Shown: positions 41,109 to 52,222 of the stretch, piece after piece
How the letters are laid out: the number at the start of each line of letters is the position of its first letter
Numbering within the stretch: position 1 is the stretch's first letter
Assembly: GCA_963837585.1 (NCBI GenBank)
Contig: CAWINX010000004.1
Coordinates: 496,001-560,000 of the forward strand
Origin: CAWINX01 sp963837585
GTDB taxonomy: Bacteria > Actinomycetota > Thermoleophilia > Solirubrobacterales > 70-9
Length of the DNA: 64,000 bases
Direction of reading: 5' to 3'
Made by a program: the position numbers and the translations under genes
The notes under the pieces: generated by a model
The model's input: only the letters and a program-made list of their open reading frames with translations
Database searches by the model: none
What the model was told of the DNA's origin: nothing

Positions 41109-42293
41109 TCACTTCCGATAGGAGGGGTCGGCCGTCGCTACCGGCCCGGCGGCCGTTTCATGAGTGGAATCGACGACCGCGGTTGCCAGGTAGTCGGTCT
41201 CGCGGATCGTGGTGCCGGCCGGGACGCCCTTCAGCCAGGGATCTCCCGTCGGGTCGCCGATAAATGTGCGCTGGGCGAGGACCTCCGAGGTGTCCGGATC
41301 GAAGATGAATTCTTCGCCGCCCCCGGTCTTCGGGTCGGGCGAGTTGATCGCGTAGCCCTGGCGCCCCAGGGAATCGGTTGCGTGGGTGTTGACTTCGATA
41401 CCCGGCAGTTCTGCCAGGGCGTTGAACACCGCGGCCCGCAGCTGCGGCCTCATCGGATTTCCTTCCAAGAGGATGTTGAAGAGCTGGCGGATCGTTTTTT
41501 GAGTGCCGAGATGCTTCGCCGAGGCAGACAGGAGGTTGAATCCACGCACCGCAATCTGGTTGCTTCCGACGGCGCGCAGAAGAGCGTTGGGTTCAGTCGG
41601 AAGCCTCGATGTGTCGGGGAAACGGAAGCCCTTCCACCTCGGGTGTTCGGTGTCCATCACACCGCGGCGCACCTCGAGCACGTGGACGCCGTGCGGGGGG
41701 TACTTTTGCTGGTAGGCAGGGTCGAAGCCGGGGGGTAGCGGCGATCCCGCCGCTACCCAGCGACTCTTTTCCTCGCTCGTGAAGAACCGGGGGGTGCCGG
41801 CGACTTGGCGGAGGCGCCCGGCTCCGTCCGGGGAAAGCCATTCTTCCTGCCTCGTCGGCATCAGCGCGTTGAAGGCGTTGGGTCGATTAAGGACGCCACC
41901 GATTCCCCCCAGCGGCTCGTTGGGACCCGCCGAGTCGACGGGGATCCACCCCTCCAACTCGACGAGCTTGGACCTTTTGTAGAGGAACTGCCCGGGGGCG
42001 GGGATCGCGGCCGGCGCGTCGGTCGCCGAGGCGATGGCGGCGATTCGGTGCAATATCTCCGCCGCGGCGGGCTCGGCAGTCGGCCCGGAGGCAAGGAGGA
42101 TGATGGCCGCTACGATCGCCGCCAGCGCGCCGACACCGCCGAGAGCCAGGCGGGGGCCGCGCCGGCGCCACCCAGGAACGGCCGTCGTGGGGCTCATCGC
42201 CGCCTGGGCCGCGCCGCGCTCGGCGACAATCGCCGTCAGCTCGGCACGGAGGCGCCGGGCGAACTCGGTTTCTGGGCTCTGCTGCTGATTCAC
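41109..42293 (-). CDS. CU044_5270-like membrane protein paired with an ECF sigma factor
   Basis: A 394-residue protein from a GTG start. A cytosolic N-terminus of about 50 residues (FARRLRAELTAIVAERG) precedes one helix (LALGGVGALAAIVAAIILLA) and a large extracytoplasmic part beginning EILHRIAAIASATDAPAAIP. This architecture and sequence are those of the CU044_5270 family of actinobacteria. It starts right after the sigma factor stop, so it is probably its anti-sigma or sensor partner; the cytosolic stretch would bind sigma. The 174 bases before the next gene upstream (40935-41108) hold nothing I can recognise. Confidence 0.75.
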   Translation of the reverse strand: MNQQQSPETEFARRLRAELTAIVAERGAAQAAMSPTTAVPGWRRRGPRLALGGVGALAAIVAAIILLASGPTAEPAAAEILHRIAAIASATDAPAAIPAPGQFLYKRSKLVELEGWIPVDSAGPNEPLGGIGGVLNRPNAFNALMPTRQEEWLSPDGAGRLRQVAGTPRFFTSEEKSRWVAAGSPLPPGFDPAYQQKYPPHGVHVLEVRRGVMDTEHPRWKGFRFPDTSRLPTEPNALLRAVGSNQIAVRGFNLLSASAKHLGTQKTIRQLFNILLEGNPMRPQLRAAVFNALAELPGIEVNTHATDSLGRQGYAINSPDPKTGGGEEFIFDPDTSEVLAQRTFIGDPTGDPWLKGVPAGTTIRETDYLATAVVDSTHETAAGPVATADPSYRK

Positions 42294-42295
42294 GA

Positions 42296-42943
42296 TCAGT
42301 CCTCCTTGCTTGCGTTTGGTGGGGTTGCCGCCGCCTCGAGCTCGGCGCGCAGCTTGCGCCGCGCCCGATGCAGGCGCACGCGGGCGGTGACCGGGCGCAC
42401 GCCGGCTGCCGCCGCCGCTTCGGCGACCGTCAGTTCGTCGAGCGCGACCAGCTCCAACACTGTCCGTTCGGCTTCGGGCAGGCAGTCCATCGCCTCATAG
42501 AGGCGGCGCGAGCGGGCGGCGGCGTCGATCCGCGCATCGATCCGCGCCGCCTCCTCCTCATCGAGCAGGGCGCTGCCGCGCAGGCGCTCCTCTCGGGCGC
42601 GCTCGCGACCGCATCGTCGCCGGTCCGCGGCGATGATGACCCGGGCAATCCCGTAGAGCCAAGACTTCGGTGTGCCGTGAGGTCGGTAACGGTAGGCCGA
42701 GTCAATCGCGGCGAGGAAGATCTCCGCGGTCAGATCGGCCGCTCGCTCGCGATCGCCGACCCGACGGGCGACGAAACGCTGCAGATCCTCGAGGTGCTCG
42801 CTGTAGAAGGCGTTGAAGAGATCGGGGTCGGTCCCAATCCGAGGCAGCTGCTCGGCGCTAATCCCGCGCTCGCGGGCAGCAACCATGCTCAGGTGGCGAC
42901 TGAGCGAGCTCGGTGGCTTGGGCAACGCTCTCTGTGTCCCCAT
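42296..42943 (-). CDS. ECF-type RNA polymerase sigma factor
   Basis: A 215-residue sigma-70 family protein. Region 2 is visible in LFNAFYSEHLEDLQRFVARR and LTAEIFLAAIDSAYRYRP (DLTAEIF is the usual DLTQETF helix). Region 4 reads LYEAMDCLPEAERTVLELVA then DELTVAEAAAAAGVRPVTAR. A second in-frame ATG 19 codons later is also possible. The downstream membrane gene is its likely regulator. Target promoters are unknown. The upstream region holds no clear ECF -35 AAC motif. Confidence 0.88.
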   Translation of the reverse strand: MGTQRALPKPPSSLSRHLSMVAARERGISAEQLPRIGTDPDLFNAFYSEHLEDLQRFVARRVGDRERAADLTAEIFLAAIDSAYRYRPHGTPKSWLYGIARVIIAADRRRCGRERAREERLRGSALLDEEEAARIDARIDAAARSRRLYEAMDCLPEAERTVLELVALDELTVAEAAAAAGVRPVTARVRLHRARRKLRAELEAAATPPNASKED

Positions 42944-43029
42944 AGTCCCTTAATGGTCACTGGCGGAGAAAGCGTTACCGGATCGGCCTAAAGAGCGATT
43001 TCCGGGCCGCCCCCTTTCCAAAGCAAAAA

Positions 43030-43046
43030 CCCCCGACTTGCGGGGG
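43030..43046 (-). terminator. Rho-independent terminator of tRNA-Leu
   Basis: On the minus strand CCCCCG-CAAGT-CGGGGG is followed by TTTTTGC, a classical terminator, 9 bases after the tRNA 3' end. Confidence 0.85.
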
Positions 43047-43054
43047 CTTTGCCA

Positions 43055-43140
43055 TGCGGCTGAATGGAGTCGAACCATCACGTCCCGTTAGGGACACAAG
43101 GCCCTCAACCTTGCGCGTCTACCAGTTCCGCCACAGCCGC
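43055..43140 (-). tRNA. tRNA-Leu (anticodon GAG)
   Basis: 86 bases with a long variable arm. Acceptor GCGGCTG pairs with CAGCCGC. The D-arm has TGGCGGAACTGGTAGACGC, the anticodon stem CAAGG/CCTTG encloses TTGAGGG (anticodon GAG), and the T-arm holds GGTTCGACTCC. No encoded CCA; discriminator A. The large variable arm and A73 fit leucine. Confidence 0.93.
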
Positions 43141-43165
43141 TTGAGGGCGGTTGATTGTAATGGCC

Positions 43166-43194
43166 TTGAAAGTGTCCGGATCAGTCAGTAGCCT
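43166..43194 (+). promoter_or_regulatory. lexA promoter
   Basis: TTGAAA, then 17 bases, then TAGCCT gives a good -35/-10 pair. It lies 57 bases before the lexA start and directly before the SOS box. Confidence 0.6.
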
Positions 43195-43195
43195 G

Positions 43196-43209
43196 CGAAC
43201 AAGTGTTCG
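43196..43209. promoter_or_regulatory. SOS box (LexA site)
   Basis: CGAACAAGTGTTCG is a perfect CGAAC-N4-GTTCG palindrome, the actinobacterial/Bacillus-type LexA site. It overlaps the expected transcription start of lexA, so repression of its own gene is expected. Confidence 0.92.
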
Positions 43210-43251
43210 AACGACTTGATACCCGGCAGCGCCCGGTCGAGGAGGGCCGTG

Positions 43252-43863
43252 ATGGATCTTGATCTGACCAAGCGGCAGAAGGAGATCTTCGACTTCATCG
43301 GCCGCTACGCGGCCAAGACCGGCTACCCGCCGACGGTGCGTGAGATCGGCAAGGCGGTGGGCCTGCACTCGTCCTCGACCGTCCACGCCCACCTCTCGAA
43401 CCTCGAGAAGATCGGGCTGCTGCGTCGCGACCCATCGAAGCCGCGGGCGATCGAGCTGCTGTTCGACAAGGCCAAGCGAACGATCCGGCCGGGCGGCGGA
43501 TTGCCGCTTGTCGGCGAAGTCGCCGCCGGCGAGCCGATCCTCGCCGAGGAGAACATCGAGGAGTACCTCGAGATCCCCGACGTGATCGGCGGCGAGGACG
43601 GCGATTACATCCTCCAGGTGCGCGGCGAAAGCATGAAGGACGCCGGGATCCTCGAGGGCGACTACGTGATCGTCCGCCCTGCCGACGACGCCCCCAACGG
43701 AGAGATCGTCGTCGCCCTGATCGGCGAGGACGCCACCGTGAAGCGCTTCTTCCGCGAGTCGGACCACATCCGCCTCCAGCCCGAAAACGAGGCGATGGAG
43801 CCGATCCGGACCACCGAGGCGACGGTGCTGGGCCGCGTGATCGGCGTCTTCCGCAAGGTCTGA
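43252..43863 (+). CDS. lexA: SOS repressor LexA
   Basis: A 203-residue repressor. The winged helix (residues 1-70) reads LTKRQKEIFDFIGRYAAKTG, PPTVREIGKAVGLHSSSTVH. The self-cleavage site is A92-G93 in GEVAAGEPI, with catalytic Ser127 (RGESMKDAG) and Lys164 (ATVKRFF). ATG at 43252 was chosen over upstream codons because the protein then starts MDLDLTKRQ like other LexA. On DNA damage RecA filaments trigger cleavage. The SOS box lies 43 bases upstream. No recA or DNA polymerase genes are in the window. Confidence 0.96.
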   Translation: MDLDLTKRQKEIFDFIGRYAAKTGYPPTVREIGKAVGLHSSSTVHAHLSNLEKIGLLRRDPSKPRAIELLFDKAKRTIRPGGGLPLVGEVAAGEPILAEENIEEYLEIPDVIGGEDGDYILQVRGESMKDAGILEGDYVIVRPADDAPNGEIVVALIGEDATVKRFFRESDHIRLQPENEAMEPIRTTEATVLGRVIGVFRKV

Positions 43864-43926
43864 GGCCGGCCTTCCCGCCCCAGCGGGAGTGGATGGATCT
43901 GGAATCAATCCTTTAGCATCCGGCCC

Positions 43927-44151
43927 GTGTACACGATCCTCTCCGTCATTCAGGTCTTCGTCGCCGTCGTCCTCATCTTCCTGATCCTCTTGCACTCGGG
44001 AAAAGACGCGGGGCTCTCGGGCGCCTTCGGCATCGGCGGGGGCGGCAGCTCCTTCGGCGGCGGCTCGATGGTCGAGCGCAATCTCGACCGGGCAACGGTC
44101 TTCTTCGCGGTCATCTTCGCGCTCAACTCCTTCGTGCTGCTGAAGATCTGA
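43927..44151 (+). CDS. secG: Protein translocase subunit SecG
   Basis: A 74-residue two-helix membrane protein: ILSVIQVFVAVVLIFLILLH, a Gly-rich loop with GGGGSSFGGGS, and ATVFFAVIFALNSFVLL. LLHSGKDAGLSGAFG is the SecG signature. GTG start. SecG helps SecYE move preproteins. In actinobacteria secG often follows pgk-tpiA; here that operon is 19 kb away. No terminator is obvious before the convergent ccm genes. Confidence 0.9.
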   Translation: MYTILSVIQVFVAVVLIFLILLHSGKDAGLSGAFGIGGGGSSFGGGSMVERNLDRATVFFAVIFALNSFVLLKI

Positions 44152-44160
44152 CGGCCGGCG

Positions 44161-44436
44161 CTAACCGGCGGCGCGCAACTCGTCGAGGTCCCTGAGGATC
44201 TCGGCCGCCTCTCCGCGCAACTCCGCCTCCTGGCGGCGGAAGTCCTCGTCGGAGAGCTTGCCCGCGGCGTGATCCAACTCGGTGTCGCGGATCTCGCGGT
44301 ATTTGACCTCCTTGCGCGCCTCGAGGTCGGCCACCCGAGGGTCCTCCCCGCCGCCCTCCGCCTCGCCGCCCCACAGCGGGCGCAGGACAAAGGCCGCCAG
44401 CAGGGCAAGAAGAGCGACTCCGAAGACGACCTCCAC
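44161..44436 (-). CDS. Short CcmI/CycH-like cytochrome c maturation protein
   Basis: A 91-residue protein beginning with one membrane helix (VEVVFGVALLALLAAFVLRP) and continuing as a charged helical tail (DLEARKEVKYREIRDTELD, KLSDEDFRRQEAELRGEAA). This is the pattern of the N-terminal part of CcmI, which brings apocytochrome to CcmF. The TPR part is missing, as is common in short actinobacterial forms. The GTG start was chosen because it lies five bases after the ccmF stop. It may also be called a zinc-free DUF; function by context. Confidence 0.65.
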   Translation of the reverse strand: MEVVFGVALLALLAAFVLRPLWGGEAEGGGEDPRVADLEARKEVKYREIRDTELDHAAGKLSDEDFRRQEAELRGEAAEILRDLDELRAAG

Positions 44437-44441
44437 TTCGC

Positions 44442-46684
<2,243 letters not shown>

Positions 46685-46695
<11 letters not shown>

Positions 46696-47086
46696 TCGAG
46701 GTGGTGAACTTGGAGGGGCACTTGGTGACGAGGGTGTCGCGCTCGCCGACGAAGGTGCCGTTGACCATCTGGCCGGTGAGGACGATCTCGCGGCCGCCGC
46801 GGAACGGATCGGGAACGGTGCCCGCATAGGTGACCGGGATGCTCGGGTGGCCGCCGTCGCGGTCGGCGACGCGGAAGCGCAGGCCGGCGCCCCGGTGACG
46901 GATCGAGCCGGGGACCACCTTGCCGGTCATGTCGTAGCTGGTCCCGGGCGCGGCGCCGAGGAGCTGCGAGGGCTCCTTGGCCTGGGTCGAGGCCGTGAAC
47001 GACGTGTAGACGAGTCCGGCGGCAAGCAGAACCGCGACGCCGAGGGCGACGACCAGCCGGATCTTCCTCTTGCGCTCGGGATCCAC
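46685..47086 (-). CDS. ccmE: Heme chaperone CcmE, cysteine type
   Basis: A 133-residue protein from a GTG start: helix LVVALGVAVLLAAGLVYTSF, then an OB-fold (YDMTGKVVPGSIRH, LRFRVADRDGG, EIVLTGQMVNGTFVGERDTL). In common CcmE a histidine in a HxxxY motif binds heme covalently. Here the site reads TKCPSKFT: Cys123 replaces histidine, like the CxxxY class known from archaea and Desulfovibrio, and Phe127 stands where Tyr is expected. It passes heme to CcmF, whose gene overlaps by 11 bases. Confidence 0.88.
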
Positions 47087-47118
47087 GGGCTGCGGATTAT
47101 CGCAATCCCCGCCCCGAC

Positions 47119-47168
47119 GCTGACTTCGCCCTTTCCGGCGCATGGAGACCCATAAAGGCGAAGTCAGC
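47119..47168. repeat. 12-bp inverted repeat in the ccmE/SDR divergent region
   Basis: GCTGACTTCGCC (47119-47130) and GGCGAAGTCAGC (47157-47168) pair perfectly around 26 bases. It lies between two divergent genes, close to the SDR start. It may be an operator or a transcribed hairpin. Confidence 0.45.
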
Positions 47169-47184
47169 CTGAAAGAATCCTGGT

Positions 47185-47901
47185 GTGGCCGATGGAGGCG
47201 CAAACGACTCGGTTCTTTTGATCACCGGCGCGAGCAGCGGGATCGGCGCCGCCACCGCCCGCGCCGCCGCCCCGTCCCACCGGCTCGTCCTCGCGGCGCG
47301 CCGATTGGAGCCGATGGAGGAGCTGGCCGAGGAGCTGGGCGGCGGGGACCGGGCGCTGGCCGTCCGCTGCGACGTGACCGAGTGGGACCAGGTCGAAGCG
47401 ACGACCGCGGCGGCGTTGGAGCGCTTCGGCAGAATCGACGCCGTCTTCGCCAACGCCGGCTTCGGCGCCAAACGCGGCTTCCTCGAGGAGTCGGTCGAGC
47501 AGTGGCGCTCGATGATCCTCACCAACGTCTACGGGGTGGCGCTGACGATCCGCTCCACCCTCCCCCATCTGCTGGAGCGCGGCGACGGGCACTTCGTGAT
47601 CACCAGCTCGGTGGCAGGGCGCCGCGCCCTGCCCGGCTCGCTCTACTCGGCGACCAAGTGGGCCGTGACGGCGATGGGCGAGGCGCTGCGGGCGGAGCTG
47701 CGCCAGATGCACGAGAACCACTCGATCCGGGTCACCCTGATCGAGCCCGGCATGGTCGACACTCCGTTCTTCGACAACCGTCCCGGCGAGAGCGTCCTGC
47801 ACGACGACGACATCGCCAAGGCGGTGATGTTCGCCCTCGAGCAGCGCGACGGGGTCGACGTCAACGAGATCCTGATCCGCCCGTCCGTGCAGCCGATCTA
47901 G
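47185..47901 (+). CDS. Short-chain dehydrogenase/reductase
   Basis: A 238-residue classical SDR from a GTG start. Cofactor motif LLITGASSGIGAATA, NAG in VFANAGFGAKRG, and the catalytic Ser-Tyr-Lys in ITSSVAGRRALPGSLYSATK. The RRLEP after the second strand suggests NADP preference. Substrate unknown. It is divergent from ccmE and convergent with the glycosyltransferase gene. Confidence 0.88.
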   Translation: MADGGANDSVLLITGASSGIGAATARAAAPSHRLVLAARRLEPMEELAEELGGGDRALAVRCDVTEWDQVEATTAAALERFGRIDAVFANAGFGAKRGFLEESVEQWRSMILTNVYGVALTIRSTLPHLLERGDGHFVITSSVAGRRALPGSLYSATKWAVTAMGEALRAELRQMHENHSIRVTLIEPGMVDTPFFDNRPGESVLHDDDIAKAVMFALEQRDGVDVNEILIRPSVQPI

Positions 47902-47924
47902 GCGATCGCCTGGCGGGATAGGTC

Positions 47925-48953
47925 CTAAGCAGCGCCGAGCAGCAGGCGAACCACTCGCCAATAGCCCCGCAGGGCGAGGCGCACCGGCGCCGAGCGGGCA
48001 AAGCCCCCGATGAAGGGCGAGTCGAGGTCGGCGGTCAGCGAGACCGCGAACCGCGCGGCGCTCACCGTGCGCGCCGCCTGGATCCGGCGGCGCTCGCGCA
48101 GGAGGCGGGGCAACCAGCGGAGGACGTCGAACATCGCCGCCAGCTTCTGCCTCCCCCAGCCGCCGGCGAAGGCGACCGGGATCAGTGCCAGCTCGGTCGC
48201 CAGCAGCGCCGGCGCGACAAGGACCAGCAGGCTCGCCGGGTAGGTGCGGATGACGCAGGCCCAGCGATTGCGCTCCAACCAGCGCCACTTGCCGTCGTTG
48301 GAGCCGAACTCGTAGTCGTGGTCGACGATCGCGCTCGGCTCGATCCCGAGCACACCGCCCCGCAACCGCAGACGCAGCGAGAGGTCGACGTCCTCGTGGT
48401 AGAGGAAGAAGCGCTCGGCGAGCCCGCCCAGCTCAGACCAGGTGGCGCGGGGGATCGCCAGGCAGGCCCCCGACAGCGTCGGCACCTCGCCGGCAGAAGG
48501 CGCCTCTTCGATCGGGCGACCGTGACCGCCGGCCCAGGCGATCCCGGTGAAGTGGACCGGGTTGCCGGCGGAGTTGATCCGGGTCGCCCCGCCCTCGGCG
48601 ACCAGCGCCTGCCAGGCCGCCCAGCCCCGCTCCTGCACCCAGGGCCGCCGGATCGCTTCGCCGAAGCCCGGCAGCGGCGCGGCGTCGGGGTTGAGAATGA
48701 CCAGCAGTTCCCCCGCCGCGGCATCGGCGCCCGCGTTGCAACCGGCGGCAAAGCCGACGTTGCGCTCCAGGCGCACGATGCGCGCCGCGGGCGCCAGTTC
48801 GGCAACCGCCTCGGCGGTCCCGTCCTCCGACGCGTTGTCGACGACCACCAGCTCGTCGCCCTCGCCGAGCTCCGCCCCCAGCGCGGGCAGGGTCCGGCGC
48901 AGCTCCTCCCGGCTGTTCCAGGCGACGATGACCACGGAGACGGTCGGCGACAT
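47925..48953 (-). CDS. Family 2 glycosyltransferase (WcaA/rhamnosyltransferase-like)
   Basis: A 342-residue protein. The GT-A domain opens MSPTVSVVIVAWNSREELRR, with VVVDNASEDGTAEAVAEL, ERNVGFAAGCNAGADAA and the DXD-equivalent VILNPDAAPLPG. LSGACLAIPRATWSELGG and LYHEDVDLSLRLRLRG carry the acceptor and base residues. Near the C-terminus a hydrophobic segment (LLVLVAPALLATELALIPVA) may tie it to the membrane. It resembles dTDP-rhamnosyl transferases of cell-wall polysaccharide synthesis. Donor and acceptor are not known. Confidence 0.85.
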   Translation of the reverse strand: MSPTVSVVIVAWNSREELRRTLPALGAELGEGDELVVVDNASEDGTAEAVAELAPAARIVRLERNVGFAAGCNAGADAAAGELLVILNPDAAPLPGFGEAIRRPWVQERGWAAWQALVAEGGATRINSAGNPVHFTGIAWAGGHGRPIEEAPSAGEVPTLSGACLAIPRATWSELGGLAERFFLYHEDVDLSLRLRLRGGVLGIEPSAIVDHDYEFGSNDGKWRWLERNRWACVIRTYPASLLVLVAPALLATELALIPVAFAGGWGRQKLAAMFDVLRWLPRLLRERRRIQAARTVSAARFAVSLTADLDSPFIGGFARSAPVRLALRGYWRVVRLLLGAA

Positions 48954-49044
48954 CCGCCGGGAGGCTAACCCGGACCCACCACCGAACGGCACCACCCGGA
49001 CGGCGCGCCCTGGAGAGGGGAAGGGACAGAGCGCGCCGCCCGCG

Positions 49045-51922
49045 TCAGTGGTGCCGGTGGTGGTGCCTGCGATGTTTGCGTTGGGAACGTCGGTGCGGAC
49101 TGGTGCAACCGACACGCAAAATCTGCTTCCGACTCTCCCTCTTGCCGTTTTGCGCCGTGAAGCTCTCGCGAGCCTTGCGAGGGCGAGCGCAGAGATTGGT
49201 GGAGGGGACCAGGAGGCCCTTGCGCCCGCCCTGGAGCCAGAGGATGAACTTGGAGACGGGCACGTCGGGAACCGAGTCGAAGATGCTCCGCAGCCGGCCG
49301 CTCCGCGTCGCGTCGGTGTGGCCGACCAGGTTGACGTCGACCTGGCCGTGCAGGGCCGCGACCAGGTCCGGCAGCGCGTGGGTCCCCGGCCGCAGGTAGA
49401 CCGGCCCGCTGACGGCCGGTCGAGCAGCGGCGAGCAGGCGGTCGCGTACCCGTAGACAGAGCCGGAGGGACAGGCGTGGGTGGCGAACTGATCCCGGGTG
49501 CAGACCGTGCGGATGTGGCTCTGGTCGAGCAGGATGCCCTGCGGGAGCACCGTGACGGCGCGACCGATGTTGGCGTCGCCGCCGCGCGCCACCAGCACCG
49601 CCCGCAGGCGCGGATGGCCGTTGCGCCGGAAGTCCTTCTTATGCCCGAAGAGGCGGAGGTAGAGCTTCGGGCCGAAGGGCAGTCCCTCGCAACCGGTTGC
49701 CTGGAACGGCGTCGAGACAGGGTCGGAGAAGAACGCCGCCGGATCGGCTGGGTTGGCGCCGCCGCCGAACAGGGTGCCGTCGACCGTCTTCGGGTCGCAG
49801 TTGGTCGGGTTCAGGGTGAACTGACTGCGGCTGACGTGCACGGCGATCGAGCGAAGGTCGAGCTTGACCCCGCCGAAGACGTCTGGGATGGGGTCGGAGA
49901 CCGCGTGGACCCGGGCGGTGTCGGGGTCGAGGCTGAGCGCCACGCGCACCACGACGGCGCCGAGGTCATAGGGGCCGGCGACCGCGGGCGTGACGAAGGC
50001 GAGGCTGAGCGGCGCTCCCTTGTACGGGCCGGCGAGGTAGGCCCTGCCCTCGATGTGGAGGGGCTGCGAGCCGGCGCCCGCGTCGATCCCGACCGTGCCG
50101 ACGAAGCTCTGCGCGGGGCAGCTCGGGGCGGCCTGCTCCGCGGCGCCAGTGTTCGCCGCGGCGGCCGGCGATCGCCGCCTCCGGGCAGTAGGCGACGCCG
50201 GCCAGCTTGGCGACCAGTCCCGGCGGCAGGTCGACGTTGACGCCCTTGACCTCCTGGGCGCCGTCAGGGCGGGTCAGGTTCACGGTGAAGTCGGTGAAGG
50301 CGCCGCCCAGCTTGTCGAGGTTGGCGGCGTCGAAGCTCGGCGCGAAGGGGCGATCGCCGAGCGTTTGCGCACAGGGGCCGCCGTCGGGCGCGCCGGTGAG
50401 GTCGAAGTTCGCCGTCGGCGTCGCCGCCGGATTGCCCGACCATGGCGTCAACTCGCGCGGCGACGGTATGGGGCCCGCAGGTCGGCGGACTGATCAGCGG
50501 CGCCTTCGGCCCTCCATCGAAGTGGAGCAGGAAGGAGCTGAACGGGACCTGAGGGTTGTCGGAGAACGTGGTGGTGAGTCGACCGGTCTGGGGATCGGCG
50601 CTGACGTTGCCGACCAGGCGAGCCGAGATCGCATAGCGGCTCGACTCGGCATCGACGAAGATCCTGAACTCCTGGCCGGAGGCGGGGTCGCTGCTCAGCG
50701 GTTGCCCGAGGTAGACGTTGCCGGCCAGCGAGTCGGGGGGCAGCGGCGGCGTCTGGATCGAGACCGTGCCGATTTTCGAAGCGTCCGGACAGGCGACCGG
50801 GTTGCGGGTCCCCTTGCCGAACTGGGCGTCGGTGCAGGCCTCGAGGCCGTCGGCGGCGGCCGGGATTGAGGCCCATGCCCGGAGGCAGGGTGACCGTCGC
50901 GTCCTTGAGGTTGGACTTGGCGACGTTGCCGCCCCCGGTGACGAAGGGGACGTCGACGTTGACCGAGGCGCCCGAGGGGGAGTCGGTCTGGGTGGTGCCG
51001 GGGTCGGCGCCGATCGAGGAGCCGTCGAGGGTGACCTGGTCGCAGCCGACCGGCATCTGGCCGGGCGGTATGGGGGACTCGAAGAAGCTGGAGCCGTCGG
51101 GGAAGCTCGGGTCGGGCGTCTCGTAGGAGTCCGCCCGCAGGTAGGTGGAGTAGACGTGCTGGAAGGGCGCCGTGTTCGGGTCGTAACAGGTGCTCGGCGT
51201 GGTGATGAAGGTGCCGTCGCCCGCCCGCCCGTCGAAGACGAGGCGGTTTTTGAGGATGCGGGCGAGGTCGCCCAGGCCGAGATCGCGGGACAGCAGGCAA
51301 TTGAACTTGGCGACGTCGATCGTGAAGTACTCGTGGTAGTCGCCCTCCCAGGCGATCCCCGCCTCGAGATAGACGTCGTTGCCGAGGATGCTGAGGCCGA
51401 AGCGCGCCGGCTCGCCGTCTTTCGGGACGAGGTTGAAGACGTCGGCCGGTGGCAGCGTGACGGCGAGGCCGGTCAGCGGGTTGACCGCCGTCACCACGCT
51501 CGTCCCCACTTTCGAATCGGCCGGGCAGGTCGTCGAGGTGGGGCTCTGGCCCGGCCCGAGGTCGCATTGCTCGGCGGTGGCCTGCGGGTTGACGCTGAGG
51601 CCGACCGGCAGGTCGACGCGGACGGTTTTCAGGTTGCCGACCGGGAGCCCCGCTCCCGTCGTGCTTGGTGATGAACTGGGTGAAGCCGACCTGGGGGTGG
51701 CCGGCCGACTGCTTGAAGAACTGGTCCGGCGTGTCGACGCTGCACTCGGGGACGTCGACCGTGCACGTCCCGGCCTGCCAGCCGTCCGTCGCCTGCGGTG
51801 GATCGCTCTGCGGGGCGATGATGTCCCCCCGTGTCGGCGACCGCCGCCGGCGCGCCGAGCGCCAGCGCGACAACGGCGAGCGCCACGCCGATCAAACCGC
51901 GAAATCCTGCTCCCTCTCCCAT
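49045..51922 (-). CDS. Very large secreted protein of a Thermoleophilia-type family, multiple frameshifts
   Basis: Segments in several frames join to one protein of about 955 residues. Signal peptide GLIGVALAVVALALGAPAAV; ATG 51922 is supported by GGGAGG. Then come QATDGWQAGTCTVDVPECSV, a long beta-rich region (NPLTGLAVTLPPADVFNLVP; DATVTLPPGMGLNP; TFSDNPQVPFSSFLLHFDGG; LDLRSIAVHVSRSQFTLNPT) and the end VSKFILWLQGGRKGLLVPST then a basic SQRKHRRHHHRHH tail. I remember similar proteins (ATVTLPPGL..NPS, TLNPTSCDP, GGKKGLLVNST) as very abundant in Solirubrobacterales genomes; no function is known. At least five frame changes are needed, for example near 51650, 51520, 50870, 50450, 50150 and 49420. 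Confidence 0.7.
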
Positions 51923-52031
51923 CTGGACCTCCCTCTCGGAATCCATATCCCGAAAACGAGACTACCCGATTTTATGTAGGCAAGTCAACACTTTTCAGTA
52001 GCTGACCCCGTTCTTCAGGCATGGTTCAGGC

Positions 52032-52078
52032 ACGAAAGTCAGTTTGTCCTTCTCTGAGGAGAACAAACTGACTTTCGT
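52032..52078. terminator. 16-bp perfect hairpin after tRNA-Gly
   Basis: ACGAAAGTCAGTTTGT and ACAAACTGACTTTCGT pair around 15 bases, 18 bases after the 3' end of the tRNA (minus strand) and upstream of the large secreted protein gene. It probably ends the tRNA transcript. Confidence 0.55.
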
Positions 52079-52095
52079 CTCATGACGGCCAGGAA

Positions 52096-52168
52096 AGCGG
52101 ACGACGGGTCTCGAACCCGCGACCTCAAGCTTGGGAAGCTTGCGCTCTACCAACTGAGCTACGTCCGC
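52096..52168 (-). tRNA. tRNA-Gly (anticodon CCC)
   Basis: 73 bases. Acceptor GCGGACG/CGTCCGC, D-arm AGCTCAGTTGGTAGAGC, anticodon stem CAAGC/GCTTG around TTCCCAA (anticodon CCC), T-arm GCGGGTTCGAGACCCGT. No encoded CCA. The discriminator is U as expected for glycine. Confidence 0.94.
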
Positions 52169-52222
52169 GCGGAGTTGATTCTACGGCGGGTGGCGACCGC
52201 CGGGGCCGGGGCGCATCTAACC

